From Vibrio fluminensis (lineage in GTDB: Bacteria > Pseudomonadota > Gammaproteobacteria > Enterobacterales > Vibrionaceae), in NCBI RefSeq assembly GCF_015278125.1, contig NZ_JADILO010000002.1, positions 124,001 through 188,000 of the forward strand: 64,000 nt of DNA, in the 5' to 3' direction. The translations under genes were made by a program, and so were the position numbers. Below the pieces are notes generated by a model. That model was not told the DNA's origin. It saw nothing but the letters and a program-made list of their open reading frames with translations, and ran no database searches. Positions 18,955 through 26,697 of this stretch are shown here, in pieces (positions within the stretch are counted from its first letter, which is position 1; each line of letters starts with the position of its first letter).

Positions 18955-19071
18955 TGGAGCGTTGGGATTCAAAGAGAGGTGGATGGATTTAGCTGTGGAA
19001 TGGTTTGTTGCTCATGTTGGCACGTTAGACTATTATTTGTACGTTAAATTGTACTTAATGGAGTACTTGAA

Positions 19072-19353
19072 ATGAGTCGTATTCATTTTGATAAAGATAT
19101 TCAGCCATTGTCTGAATTCCGTGCCAGTGTGGCTTCTTACATTAAACAAATCAATGAGACTAGGCGCCCTTTAGTGATTACCCAGCGTGGTAAAGGCGTT
19201 GCCGTTGTACTTGATGTGGCTGAGTATGAAGCTATGCAAGAAAAGATAGAACTGTTGGAAGAAATGCGAGCTGCGGAAGCTGAACTAAACTCAGGTCTTG
19301 GTGTTTCAAATGAAGATGCACGAGCTCAAGTGTTAGGGCGAATCAATAGATGA
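19072..19353 (+). CDS. Type II antitoxin, Phd/YefM family
   Basis: The 93-aa product has the Phd/YefM N-terminal DNA-binding fold (FRASVASYIKQINETRRPLVITQRGKGVAVVLDVAEYEAM). An acidic C-terminal part follows that would wrap the toxin. It should neutralise the RelE/ParE toxin encoded next and repress the pair's promoter. Its last codons overlap the toxin start by 4 bp, the normal arrangement. Confidence 0.9.
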   Translation: MSRIHFDKDIQPLSEFRASVASYIKQINETRRPLVITQRGKGVAVVLDVAEYEAMQEKIELLEEMRAAEAELNSGLGVSNEDARAQVLGRINR

Positions 19354-19637
19354 AAGTAGTGTGGTCTCCGTTAGCGCTAAATAAACTTGGTGATATTGCT
19401 GAGTTTATCGCTTTGGATGATCCATCTGCAGCTGAAAAGTGGGTCAACGAGGTGTTTGATAAAGCTGATTTACTCGCGACCATGCCAGAAATGGGGCGTC
19501 TTGTTCCTGAAATGCCTTGCTCTAACTATAGAGAGGTTATTTTTGGTCACTATCGTCTTATTTACAGCTGTAGTCACGAAATTCGAGTGCTGACTGTTCG
19601 TAATTGTCGTCAGTTGCTAACCGATGACGATGTGTAA
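19350..19637 (+). CDS. Type II toxin, RelE/ParE superfamily
   Basis: The 95-aa product carries the RelE/ParE pattern: VVWSPLALNKLGDIAEFIALDDPSAAEKWVNEVFDKAD, then MGRLVPEM, and a C-terminal strand-rich YREVIFGHYRLIYSC. Members either cut mRNA at the ribosome (RelE) or poison gyrase (ParE); the sequence alone does not decide. It overlaps the antitoxin gene by 4 bp. The pair is complete and probably stabilises this accessory segment. Confidence 0.9.
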   Translation: MKVVWSPLALNKLGDIAEFIALDDPSAAEKWVNEVFDKADLLATMPEMGRLVPEMPCSNYREVIFGHYRLIYSCSHEIRVLTVRNCRQLLTDDDV

Positions 19638-19659
19638 ACGGCTTCCTAAGAAGCCGTTT
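19636..19659. terminator. Hairpin after the toxin gene
   Basis: Arms AAACGGCTTC / GAAGCCGTTT are the same as in the gldA terminator at 17277, with loop CTAA instead of TAAG. The T-tract is only three bases. The left arm overlaps the toxin stop codon. Confidence 0.6.
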
Positions 19660-19679
19660 GGGTCGAGTGATTTTTAGCG

Positions 19680-20528
19680 TTAGGCTTCAGACTTGTGACC
19701 AATAACCAGAGCCATTTCGTCACCATCTTGATATGGTGTGCCTTTTAGATCGCTGTACGTACTCTTAACTTCAAGACCATGTGTTGCTAGCTCTTGGCTA
19801 AGCTCTTCAATAGTGAAGTGTTGCAGCCAATTAAACACACTCCATTCTTTATCTTCTTGAGAGATGACATACTGATCGAGAGTGACTTTTTCATCCTCAT
19901 ATTTGAATGAAGATTTGATGCACCAGTAGTCTTTTTCACTCCAGAAGCCATTCATAGAGTTCTTTTCAAGTTCTAGCGATTCATTTTGACTAGCAAATCT
20001 TGTTGCCGTGTAGACGTCTAATGCAATCGAACCGTTTGGAGCAAGTAACGACTTAAACTTAGTGTAAAGCAGTGCGCGTTGGTCCGGGTTGAGTGCACAT
20101 AAGTCGCACATAACTAAAGTAATGAGATCAAACTTGCGCGTATCACTGTACTCTAGGTAGTTACCATAGTTGTACTCGATCGCCAGATTGGCTTGTTTAG
20201 CTTGTTCGGAGGCATAGCTTAACGAGTTACTGGAGAAATCTAACCCAACAACAGTTCCGATACCTTTTGCTTTAATGCGATGGGTATACAGACCAGGACC
20301 ACAACCGAAATCAATAACTTGCGATGTTTCATTTAATTTAAATTCTGAAACTAACCATGCAACAGACTCTTCAATGAATGAAGCCGTTCTAGAAGCGAGG
20401 CTTAAATCAGGATTAAGGTGAAAAGACAACATTTGCTTTGCAATATGTTCATCAGTCCAAAGAACATCCGCGGTATATTGAGACCAGACAATAGGTTTAG
20501 TGGTAGCTTGATTAATTTTTTTAAACAC
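19680..20528 (-). CDS. Class I SAM-dependent methyltransferase
   Basis: The 282-aa product starts at a GTG (20528) with GGA upstream. Motif I of class I methyltransferases is clear (VIDFGCGPGLYTHRIKAKG), followed by VVGLDFSSNSLSYA and the motif II/III region FDLITLVMCDLCAL. The substrate is unknown. It stands alone on the minus strand. A short reading frame with an unusually strong ribosome binding site lies upstream (20572-20643). Another frame between the two is open up to a run of seven A, so the gene may have lost an N-terminal extension by frameshift. Confidence 0.85.
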   Translation of the reverse strand: MFKKINQATTKPIVWSQYTADVLWTDEHIAKQMLSFHLNPDLSLASRTASFIEESVAWLVSEFKLNETSQVIDFGCGPGLYTHRIKAKGIGTVVGLDFSSNSLSYASEQAKQANLAIEYNYGNYLEYSDTRKFDLITLVMCDLCALNPDQRALLYTKFKSLLAPNGSIALDVYTATRFASQNESLELEKNSMNGFWSEKDYWCIKSSFKYEDEKVTLDQYVISQEDKEWSVFNWLQHFTIEELSQELATHGLEVKSTYSDLKGTPYQDGDEMALVIGHKSEA

Positions 20529-20571
20529 TTTGGTAATTCCGACAATGGGTTATTGTCATCCTCACCGCAAA

Positions 20572-20643
20572 CTAGAGGGCGGTTAAATTCCCTAAAATGC
20601 AGTCAGGACGCGTTAAAGATGTAGTTTGGTTATTAGTAATCAT
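20572..20643 (-). CDS. Possible 23-codon leader peptide before the methyltransferase
   Basis: On the minus strand a near-perfect AAGGAGG lies seven to eight bases before an ATG that opens a 23-aa frame (MITNNQTTSLTRPDCILG...) ending 43 bp before the methyltransferase start. The strength of the site suggests real translation. It could be a leader peptide or the old start of a frameshifted gene. No terminator-type hairpin follows. Confidence 0.35.
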   Translation of the reverse strand: MITNNQTTSLTRPDCILGNLTAL

Positions 20644-20920
20644 TGCAGATGCCTCCTTTAAAATAGTTAAAATCGAGCGCAGATTATATCAAGTTAAAAT
20701 TGTGGTCAATTTATCTCGTTCGGGCTTTAGATACTGGCGTAAACAGTGCGATAAGTGTGTGTTGTCGCGCCTTTTTCAGCTAAAGCGCTTTATGTCTCAG
20801 TAATCGACTAAATGGTGAGGTAGGTTAGTCTTTTCTTTAGTAACTGACTGATTAATTGTGCGTTATCTATGTAGAAAGTTGTTTGTTTGCACAGGGAAGT
20901 CAGAAAAACAGGAGCCTGTC

Positions 20921-21430
20921 ATGTCTTCAGTACCCACTAACAAAGAACAGTTGGAGTTAGCGATAAACTCGATATTCACTAAGTTAATGGTGGACTACCG
21001 TGCTGTGCCTGAGAGTGCATGCCGATTGTGCGAAATTGAAGGGAATATTAAAGGGACCAAGATAAGTGTCAGTGACACGTTGGCTTACTTGATTGGTTGG
21101 GGCAAATTGGTGCTTAAATGGCATCGTTTAAAGTCGACTAACCAGCATGTCGATTTCCCCGAGACAGGGTACAAATGGAATCAGTTAGGCTTGCTGGCTT
21201 TAAGTTTTCATCAACAATACCGCGACTGGAAATATGACGATTTGCTGGTTGAGCTAGAGTCTACAACTAACGAGATATTGGCTTTGATTGGCAGTTTGAG
21301 TAATGAAGAGTTATACGGCGTTGCATGGTATGAGCAGTGGACGCTAGGGCGAATGATTCAGTTTAATACCTCTTCACCAATGAAAAACATGCGTACACGA
21401 GTCAGGCGTTTTACCCGAGAGTTAAGCTAA
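20921..21430 (+). CDS. ClbS/DfsB-type four-helix bundle protein
   Basis: I use the ATG at 20921 (169 aa; AGGAG upstream) rather than the longer frame at 20858. The sequence matches the ClbS/DfsB (DinB-like) pattern: NKEQLELAINSIFTKLMVDYRAVP, SVSDTLAYLIGWGKLVLKWH and a C-terminal WTLGRMIQFNTSSPMKNMRTRVRRF. In colibactin producers ClbS is a self-resistance cyclopropane hydrolase. Most family members are uncharacterised and common in mobile gene arrays. No role is assigned here. Confidence 0.75.
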   Translation: MSSVPTNKEQLELAINSIFTKLMVDYRAVPESACRLCEIEGNIKGTKISVSDTLAYLIGWGKLVLKWHRLKSTNQHVDFPETGYKWNQLGLLALSFHQQYRDWKYDDLLVELESTTNEILALIGSLSNEELYGVAWYEQWTLGRMIQFNTSSPMKNMRTRVRRFTRELS

Positions 21431-21496
21431 GGGATGTGACTATTTTGATGGTTGAGCATAGATACGTAAGTATGTGGTCTGGTATGTCCCGTTTGA

Positions 21497-21577
21497 TTGA
21501 GTTCTGGTTTCGTGCCGACAGGGAATTTAATTGCAGGGCGTGAAGTCGAGTTGTATTTGGTGATGAAGGACTGCTAG
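21497..21577 (+). pseudogene. 3' fragment of a GNAT acetyltransferase gene
   Basis: These 27 codons (GFVPTGNLIAGREVELYL then VMKDC and stop) are a near copy of the last codons of the intact GNAT gene at 21918-22367 (GFVPTGNLIAGREVELCL). The rest of the gene is missing. The homology continues into the downstream structured repeat. The unit of 3' end plus repeat has therefore been duplicated in tandem, or the intact gene was inserted between two repeat copies. Confidence 0.85.
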
Positions 21578-21589
21578 GTAAGTATGATG

Positions 21590-21780
21590 CGGTGGTATGT
21601 ACCGCTCAATGCCTGTTTGGACTTCTAAGACCTTATCGTCAGCGGTCCAATTACTCTTTGTTGCACCAAAGAGTAATCAGAAAGGTGCTTTTGTTTCTCT
21701 GGTGTTGACCGGTCGGTTTTAGGTGTTCCCAACACCGAAAACCTAAAAATGCGTCCTGCATTTTTTCCTATACCGCAGGT
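21590..21780 (+). repeat. Structured dispersed repeat, copy B
   Basis: The full unit begins near GGTGGTATGT. It contains a hairpin TTACTCTTTG / CAAAGAGTAA (21651-21675), then GGTTTTAGGTGT / ACACCGAAAACC, then AAAAATGC-GTCCT-GCATTTTT. It is highly similar to copy C 790 bp downstream. With the GNAT fragment it fills most of the 487-bp gap between 21430 and 21918. A GGGACAGGCAC motif follows at 21848. Confidence 0.75.
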
Positions 21781-21917
21781 GAACTTACGCTAACGAGGTG
21801 CTTAAAAGTACGCAACTGAACTTTAGTGTTTTAGGGAAAGTGTTATAGGGACAGGCACTTTTAGTGGACACTTTTAGCGCCAATCAATATTGATTATTTT
21901 TACAGGAAGTAGCGAGC

Positions 21918-22367
21918 ATGAACCTAGAGCTTAGAAATATAGATGCCAGCAATTTTTATCAGATTTGCCAGTTGGAAGTCGCTCCAGACCAGCTCAATCA
22001 TGTCGATAGCAATGCTATTTCGTTAGCCGAAGCGAATTTCATGGAGTTTGCTTGGTTTAGAGGGATTTATTTAGGCGATCAGCCTGTTGGATTTGTTTTG
22101 GTTAATGCAGATACCGTGTCAGGTAAATTTGAGCTGTGGCGATTAATGTTAGATAAATCCCAACAATCAAAGGGCTATGGTCGTACTACGATAAATTTAC
22201 TGATATCGGCATTAGTTAATGAATTTGGTATATCTGCGCTTTATACCAGTGTCGTCGGTGACGAAGGCGGTCCGAAAGGTTTCTATTTGAGTTGTGGTTT
22301 TGTGCCAACAGGGAATCTAATTGCAGGGCGTGAAGTCGAGTTGTGCTTAGGTTTGGAGGATTGCTAG
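21918..22367 (+). CDS. GNAT-family N-acetyltransferase
   Basis: The 149-aa product shows the GNAT core: a central strand (GFVLVNAD, FELWRLMLDK), the acetyl-CoA loop in QQSKGYGRTTINLLISALV (a Q/R-x-x-G-x-G/A type motif), and the C-terminal FYLSCGFVPTGN. It should transfer an acetyl group to an amine substrate that cannot be predicted. Its 3' end is duplicated as a fragment at 21497-21577. A repeat copy follows. Confidence 0.88.
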   Translation: MNLELRNIDASNFYQICQLEVAPDQLNHVDSNAISLAEANFMEFAWFRGIYLGDQPVGFVLVNADTVSGKFELWRLMLDKSQQSKGYGRTTINLLISALVNEFGISALYTSVVGDEGGPKGFYLSCGFVPTGNLIAGREVELCLGLEDC

Positions 22368-22374
22368 GGGTGTT

Positions 22375-22600
22375 GGGTGAGGTGGTATGTCCCGCATAGT
22401 ACCTGTTTCGACTTCTAAGACCTTATCGCAAGCGGTCCAATTACTCTTTGTCTTGCCAAAGAGTAATCAGAAAGGCGCTTTAGTCCGTTGGTGCTGATCA
22501 GCCGGTTTTAGGTGTTCCCGACACCGAAAACCTAAAAATGCGTCCTGCATTTTTGCCTAGTATATTGGTAATCTGAAGTTGTATGTGAAAACAGGGCAGA
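22375..22600 (+). repeat. Structured dispersed repeat, copy C
   Basis: Same order as copy B: GGTGGTATGT start, TTACTCTTTG / CAAAGAGTAA hairpin (loop TCTTGC region), GGTTTTAGGTGT / ACACCGAAAACC hairpin, and AAAAATGC / GCATTTTT hairpin. The tail TATTGGTAATCTGAAG is shared with copy A. Two GGGACA-type motifs follow at 22676 and 22711 in the remainder of this 412-bp gene-free stretch. Confidence 0.75.
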
Positions 22601-22779
22601 TTATTAGTACCAGTTATCTTGTTTGTATTGCCCATTGCAATAATAGTTGCTGACGAATTGACAGGACTTCTTATAGGGACAGACACTTCAAGCTCTTTAA
22701 GGTTTCAATTGGGACAGGCACCTTAAGCTGTGGTTTGTTCGAGATGCCAGTTTGCCGATTTATGCTTAATGAGTAACGC

Positions 22780-23118
22780 TTAGCCTAAACGGGTGATAAA
22801 GGTTTGCTCGTCATCGACAAAAGCAATAAAGCCGCCGTGATAGATAAATACTCGACCACGCCCTTCGACTAGGCAAGCAAGCTGTGGATTCAAATCTTCG
22901 GCGTTATCTTTACTTTGAAAAGTGCCAGTATCCGTGATGACGCCGTCAAGTGAAGGCAAATATCCATAAGTACGTTTGGCTTGATCAATCAGACTCAATT
23001 CGCTGGCGCGCGAGAAGCAAGAGGGGATCGCGCCTGCGTCCTCTATAAACATGGTCTTAAATTCTTCAAAAGCGGTAATCACCAGCCAGTCGATGTCGTT
23101 AACATGATGGATAAACAT
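22780..23118 (-). CDS. Hypothetical protein, 112 aa
   Basis: The product (MFIHHVNDIDWLVITAFEEFKTMFIEDAGAIP...) is soluble and has no membrane segment. A C-terminal part looks like beta strands (GRGRVFIYHGGFIAFVDDEQTFITRLG). I do not recognise a family. The ATG at 23118 has a GAAACCC-type upstream and no strong ribosome binding site. Coding status is likely but not certain; it stands alone. Confidence 0.55.
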   Translation of the reverse strand: MFIHHVNDIDWLVITAFEEFKTMFIEDAGAIPSCFSRASELSLIDQAKRTYGYLPSLDGVITDTGTFQSKDNAEDLNPQLACLVEGRGRVFIYHGGFIAFVDDEQTFITRLG

Positions 23119-23538
23119 TGGGTTTCTCGATAGTTCTAATACGGAAATTGTATCACTATCACAGGAGAGTAGTAGAGTTTTAATGTCGAGTGGCGGAAGC
23201 CACTAGCTGGCATTTACTATGTCAGCTTGAAACGCGCTTTTGCCCCATTGTCATTTAGAGTTGAAACTCATTAACAGGCTGTTAATGCAAGCTTGTGATA
23301 CATTTTCTAATCGCTTTACGAAGTATCAGATATCAAAAAAACCTGCCAGTGAAAGATCTTCAGTTATGGGGCATCGAGTGAATACTATGCTCAATTTTAT
23401 GGACGCTTTTGAAGTGCTAAACGTAAGTTTTTGTCCCATTAGACTTCATACCTTATGACTCACCGCCATACTCAAAAATAAAGTACACTTTTTTGAAGAA
23501 AGCTTGCTGTGTTATAAAAGATTTGTTATTCATAAAAT
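23119..23538. other. Intergenic region before the thr-type leader
   Basis: The 72-codon frame at 23240-23458 has no ribosome binding site and atypical composition, so I do not call it. Just before 23539 there are promoter-like boxes (a TTGAAG/ACTTTT region near 23488 and TATAAA near 23513) that could drive the leader. Nothing else was seen. Confidence 0.4.
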
Positions 23539-23604
23539 ATGAAACGAATTTATGTAAACGCAATTAACACGACCACTACCACCACGATAGATTTCGGGGG
23601 GTAG
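23539..23604 (+). CDS. thrL: Thr/Ile-rich leader peptide (thrL-like)
   Basis: A 21-aa frame starts MKRI, as the E. coli thr leader does. It contains six consecutive threonine codons (23569-23586) followed by an isoleucine codon, with further Ile codons earlier, and ends TAG at 23602-23604. It is followed 14 bp later by a strong terminator, the classic layout of the threonine operon attenuator. The downstream gene is not a thr gene, which is unusual. Confidence 0.8.
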   Translation: MKRIYVNAINTTTTTTIDFGG

Positions 23605-23618
23605 CTTTTTGCGTCTTT

Positions 23619-23656
23619 AAAAAACCCTCTGAGCGAAATTGCCAGAGGGTTTTTTT
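23619..23656 (+). terminator. Attenuator terminator after the thrL-like peptide
   Basis: The stem AAAAAACCCTCTG / CAGAGGGTTTTTTT (11-base loop) ends in seven T. The GGGGGGT at the leader stop codon (23596-23602) can pair with ACCCTCT (23624-23630) in the left arm. This provides an antiterminator if the ribosome stalls at the Thr codons. Confidence 0.85.
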
Positions 23657-23737
23657 ATACCTAAAATTCTAATTTAATTAGTGAAAATCAAAATTTTCTG
23701 AGTTGAACAGAATAGACAAGCTTTACTTGGAGCAGAT

Positions 23738-24652
23738 ATGAAATTAGCAAAAAATGAAAAGATAGATAACTCGGCTCCGCAGGTGCGCGGTGAAGCAAAG
23801 GCTCCTACTGGGGCAGCTGAAACAACGCCAGTCATCATTTACGGCAAGCGTCGTATCAAGGATGGCATGTTAGAAGAGTTTAAGATCCAGTATCAAGCGT
23901 TTTCCAAGTCTGTCTACGAGAGCAATCCAGACGTTAAAGCTATCTTTGCATTTCCTGACAAAGAAGATCCATTGGTTTACTGGCATGTTATTTGGGTTAA
24001 GAGTGCAAATGCTTTCGCTAACGATTGGGACCGACCAAGTGAGAGTGAACCGTTATGGGCTACTTATAAAAGCACAGCAGAAGATCCTGATACACTGATT
24101 GTGTATGGTGGTTGGGATAAGGATACACTTGCTGAGACTCAGAATATTCCATGTGTGCGTTACGATTTTAAGAAAAGCATGGCTGGTTTTATTAAAGCTG
24201 ATGGCGGAGGAGAAGAGGGCCCTGCATTATTTGGATTTACAATGCGCTATGTTAAACCAGGCCAGATGAAAGAGTTGGGGACTTCTTTTCAGACTGTATG
24301 TAATTTATGGTATGAAAAAATTCCAGGGATCTTGATGGCCGCTGCATTTCCTGATGAAAAGATCCCGAATTTAGTCCATGACTTAAGGCTCTTTGCAAAC
24401 CATAGCGCATTTTTGGCGCATGTAGATAAATCAGATAAAGAATTGACGGAAGCGATGGAGAGGTGGTTTGAGAACTACGACACAAGCATCCCATTCTCGG
24501 GTCAGCTTTACGCCGCCAGCACGAAAGATGATGCTCTGCATACAAGCTCGATCAAGTCCAGTTCAACCCCGCGAGCCCAGCTTGATACGTTCCATTTTGG
24601 GAAGTCTGGTATGTTGGGCCAGATGCCGAATATGACGAGAAACGACTCGTGA
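23738..24652 (+). CDS. Protein with two antibiotic-biosynthesis-monooxygenase-like (ABM) repeats
   Basis: The 304-aa product has no signal peptide. Two halves look related to dimeric alpha-beta barrel ABM folds: [25 protein letters not shown] with [18 protein letters not shown] (about residues 31-105), and [25 protein letters not shown] with [19 protein letters not shown] (about 163-230). The function is unknown. A GGAG ribosome binding site precedes the ATG. The gene lies 80 bp after a threonine-type attenuator, so its expression may respond to Thr/Ile-tRNA charging. Confidence 0.65.
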   Translation: MKLAKNEKIDNSAPQVRGEAKAPTGAAETTPVIIYGKRRIKDGMLEEFKIQYQAFSKSVYESNPDVKAIFAFPDKEDPLVYWHVIWVKSANAFANDWDRPSESEPLWATYKSTAEDPDTLIVYGGWDKDTLAETQNIPCVRYDFKKSMAGFIKADGGGEEGPALFGFTMRYVKPGQMKELGTSFQTVCNLWYEKIPGILMAAAFPDEKIPNLVHDLRLFANHSAFLAHVDKSDKELTEAMERWFENYDTSIPFSGQLYAASTKDDALHTSSIKSSSTPRAQLDTFHFGKSGMLGQMPNMTRNDS

Positions 24653-24851
24653 ACTATCGACTCTAATAATTCGCAAAACCAGGCCAATGTTACGGCGCGT
24701 CATGCCTCTACATTGGCAGGTGCGCAATGCATTAACCATGGTATTACTTAATCTAAATTGATTATGTCCCCCGACGTTTCAGAGCTTCCTAAACCCTACT
24801 AAATTTGACTGCCAAACTTCATGTTGACCAAAACACTGAGAGGAGGTCATC

Positions 24852-25448
24852 ATGAGAAAGTTATCTTCTGGAAAATGCAGTGGCATCAAAAGGCCATTTA
24901 AGCTTGAAGAGATCTGGCGGATCAGAACTAGGCTGGAGATTGAAAATGATCTGATGCAGCTCGCACTACTGAACCTAGCTATAGATAGCAAGTTAAGAGC
25001 GAGTGATTTACTAAAGCTACACGTTTACGATGTTTCTTCGCAAGGAATTATCTATGAAAGGGTTCAGTGCATTCAGCAAAAAACTGGCACCGATGTCCAC
25101 TATGAGATTACTCCGAGAACACAGCAAAGTATTAGCCGATGGATTTTTGCAGCATGCCTAGAGGCAAGCAGTTTTCTATTCCCGAGTAGCCGACGCTTTG
25201 GGCAACCTATCAGCTACTCATTCTATCGTTCAATTATCAGGAACTGGGCTGTAAAACTGGGACTGAACGCTGACTATTACGGCACTCATTCAATGCGCCG
25301 CACCAAAGCCACGTTAATATATGCCAGAACGAAAAACATCAGGGTCGTACAGATTTTACTTGGACATTCGAAGCTAGATAACACAATTCGATACCTTGGC
25401 GTTGAACTAGAAGACGCTCTGAGGTTATCTGAGAAAACAGACTGCTGA
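24852..25448 (+). CDS. Small tyrosine recombinase (phage-type integrase, FimB-like size)
   Basis: The 198-aa product lacks the N-terminal SAM-like domain of large integrases but keeps the whole catalytic set. There is Arg in SKLRASDLLKL, Lys in IQQKTGTD, His-x-x-Arg in GTHSMRRTKA, the later His in LLGHSKLDNT, and the nucleophile Tyr in TIRYLGV. FimB/FimE-like enzymes of this size invert short promoters. Others move genomic islands. A strong AGGAGG site precedes the ATG. No inverted target repeats were found beside it. It may have mobilised part of this accessory segment. Confidence 0.88.
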   Translation: MRKLSSGKCSGIKRPFKLEEIWRIRTRLEIENDLMQLALLNLAIDSKLRASDLLKLHVYDVSSQGIIYERVQCIQQKTGTDVHYEITPRTQQSISRWIFAACLEASSFLFPSSRRFGQPISYSFYRSIIRNWAVKLGLNADYYGTHSMRRTKATLIYARTKNIRVVQILLGHSKLDNTIRYLGVELEDALRLSEKTDC

Positions 25449-25459
25449 CAGGTGCTGAA

Positions 25460-25485
25460 ACAGGCTTTTCTTCTGAAAAGCCTGT
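25460..25485. other. Perfect 11-bp hairpin after the recombinase gene
   Basis: Arms ACAGGCTTTTC / GAAAAGCCTGT with loop TTCT lie 12 bp after the stop. The T-run is inside the left arm, not downstream, so it is not a standard terminator. It could be a recombinase site or a weak terminator. Confidence 0.45.
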
Positions 25486-25733
25486 GCCCCATTTAGTGTT
25501 AGATCTCTTACTCATTCATATCTTGTTAATCTGAGTTTGACCTACTCAAACTTATCCACTTGAGCTGAGTAGTTAGCGTTCCCGTTTTTAGGCGACAATT
25601 TGCAGCTTAGTATCCCTTGTCTTACTTTAACTAATTGATAGTTAATTGAACCAATATGACTAAGAGTGCATTATTAAAGAATGAAAAGACGACAGTTTGT
25701 CGACTAATAAGCGTTATGTTCACGAAGCAAATA

Positions 25734-26492
25734 TCAGAATAATGCGACAATCCATTCTCGAAATTTTGGGAAAATCATTATTAATGTCGTAATCAGCCCC
25801 ACAGCAGAGTAAACCAAAGGTATGTAGTAGTGGTTGTGTACTGGTTTACGCTTTGTGAAAAGTCGCTTTTTGTTCTTGTGCCAAAACTCAATATCTTTAT
25901 CTGAAGTTTTTGCATCACTCAAGAAAATTTGCCATTTATTACCGTGTCTTAGCTTGTGGAAACTGAAACCAGCACTGAGCTTTTCTTGCCAAAGAGCTAA
26001 TTGGTTTTCATTTTGAAACTCATAGGTTAATGCAGGGGCATGATGCATAACTCTGCCAATCTGAATACCGTGCATTGTGAACTCAAAGTCAGCATGATTT
26101 TTGACTAAATCCTGTTCTTTGAACTTTAAAGCGGCTCTTCGGCAGAGCAAATAAAAATAATAAGTCTGCTTCAATGAAGCGACTGAGTTTTCAGAAAGTA
26201 AGTCGAATTCATCTCGTAAGCACTTCAGAGTATACAGTTGATAAATAAAAAGAAGCACGAAGAAAAGGGTAAGGTTTCCTACACTAACAGAAGCTACCCC
26301 TGTTGAGATTGTTAATGGGGTCGTGATATTGAATGAGACCATGAAAATAGAGAATGTAGACAAGCTTAATATTGTTTTCTTCAATTTGTCATATTCGGCA
26401 GTAAAACTGAAAGTCTGCATTTCGTCACGAACAGAGTCCATTGCAGCCTCTCTAACACCGATAATGTCGTATGGAACTCGCAGTTTCTTCAT
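25734..26492 (-). CDS. Hypothetical membrane protein, 252 aa
   Basis: Two hydrophobic segments lie near residues 41-57 and 70-88 (LTLFFVLLFIYQLYTLKCL), and a third near the C-terminus (YIPLVYSAVGLITTLIMIFP). A cytoplasmic middle part of about 130 residues contains many charged and aromatic residues. I recognise no family. It is AT-rich, solitary and flanked by gene-poor DNA, consistent with transferred cargo. Confidence 0.65.
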   Translation of the reverse strand: MKKLRVPYDIIGVREAAMDSVRDEMQTFSFTAEYDKLKKTILSLSTFSIFMVSFNITTPLTISTGVASVSVGNLTLFFVLLFIYQLYTLKCLRDEFDLLSENSVASLKQTYYFYLLCRRAALKFKEQDLVKNHADFEFTMHGIQIGRVMHHAPALTYEFQNENQLALWQEKLSAGFSFHKLRHGNKWQIFLSDAKTSDKDIEFWHKNKKRLFTKRKPVHNHYYIPLVYSAVGLITTLIMIFPKFREWIVALF

Positions 26493-26697
26493 TTAAATCA
26501 TACCTCTAAGCCACTCGATGGATATTATAAGGGCAAGGAATAATTTTAGTATGCATACGTGTGAACAATGTGAAAATAACAAAGCATTTAAGGTATCAAG
26601 ATACTTTTTCTAATCTGGAACAAGTGTTTTAGAACGATAGACCTAAAACATTTCTGTCCAAAAACGTTCTAGCCCACATAACCACAACAATAAGCAA
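26493..26697. other. Intergenic, first part of a 793-bp gene-free stretch
   Basis: This 205-bp portion is AT-rich with no recognised feature other than the likely promoter of the minus-strand gene. The rest of the gene-free stretch holds repeat copy D and a MITE. Confidence 0.4.

Noticed and set aside
20597..20803. 68-codon plus-strand frame opposite the methyltransferase upstream region
   Set aside because: It overlaps the better supported minus-strand leader frame and has no ribosome binding site.
17225..23118. Integron cassette array
   Set aside because: The small unrelated genes separated by structured repeats are suggestive, but the repeats do not have attC/VCR core sites, the genes lie on both strands, and no intI gene is present.
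23240..23458. 72-codon plus-strand frame in the gap before the thr-type leader
   Set aside because: No ribosome binding site, composition unlike a protein, and no recognised similarity.
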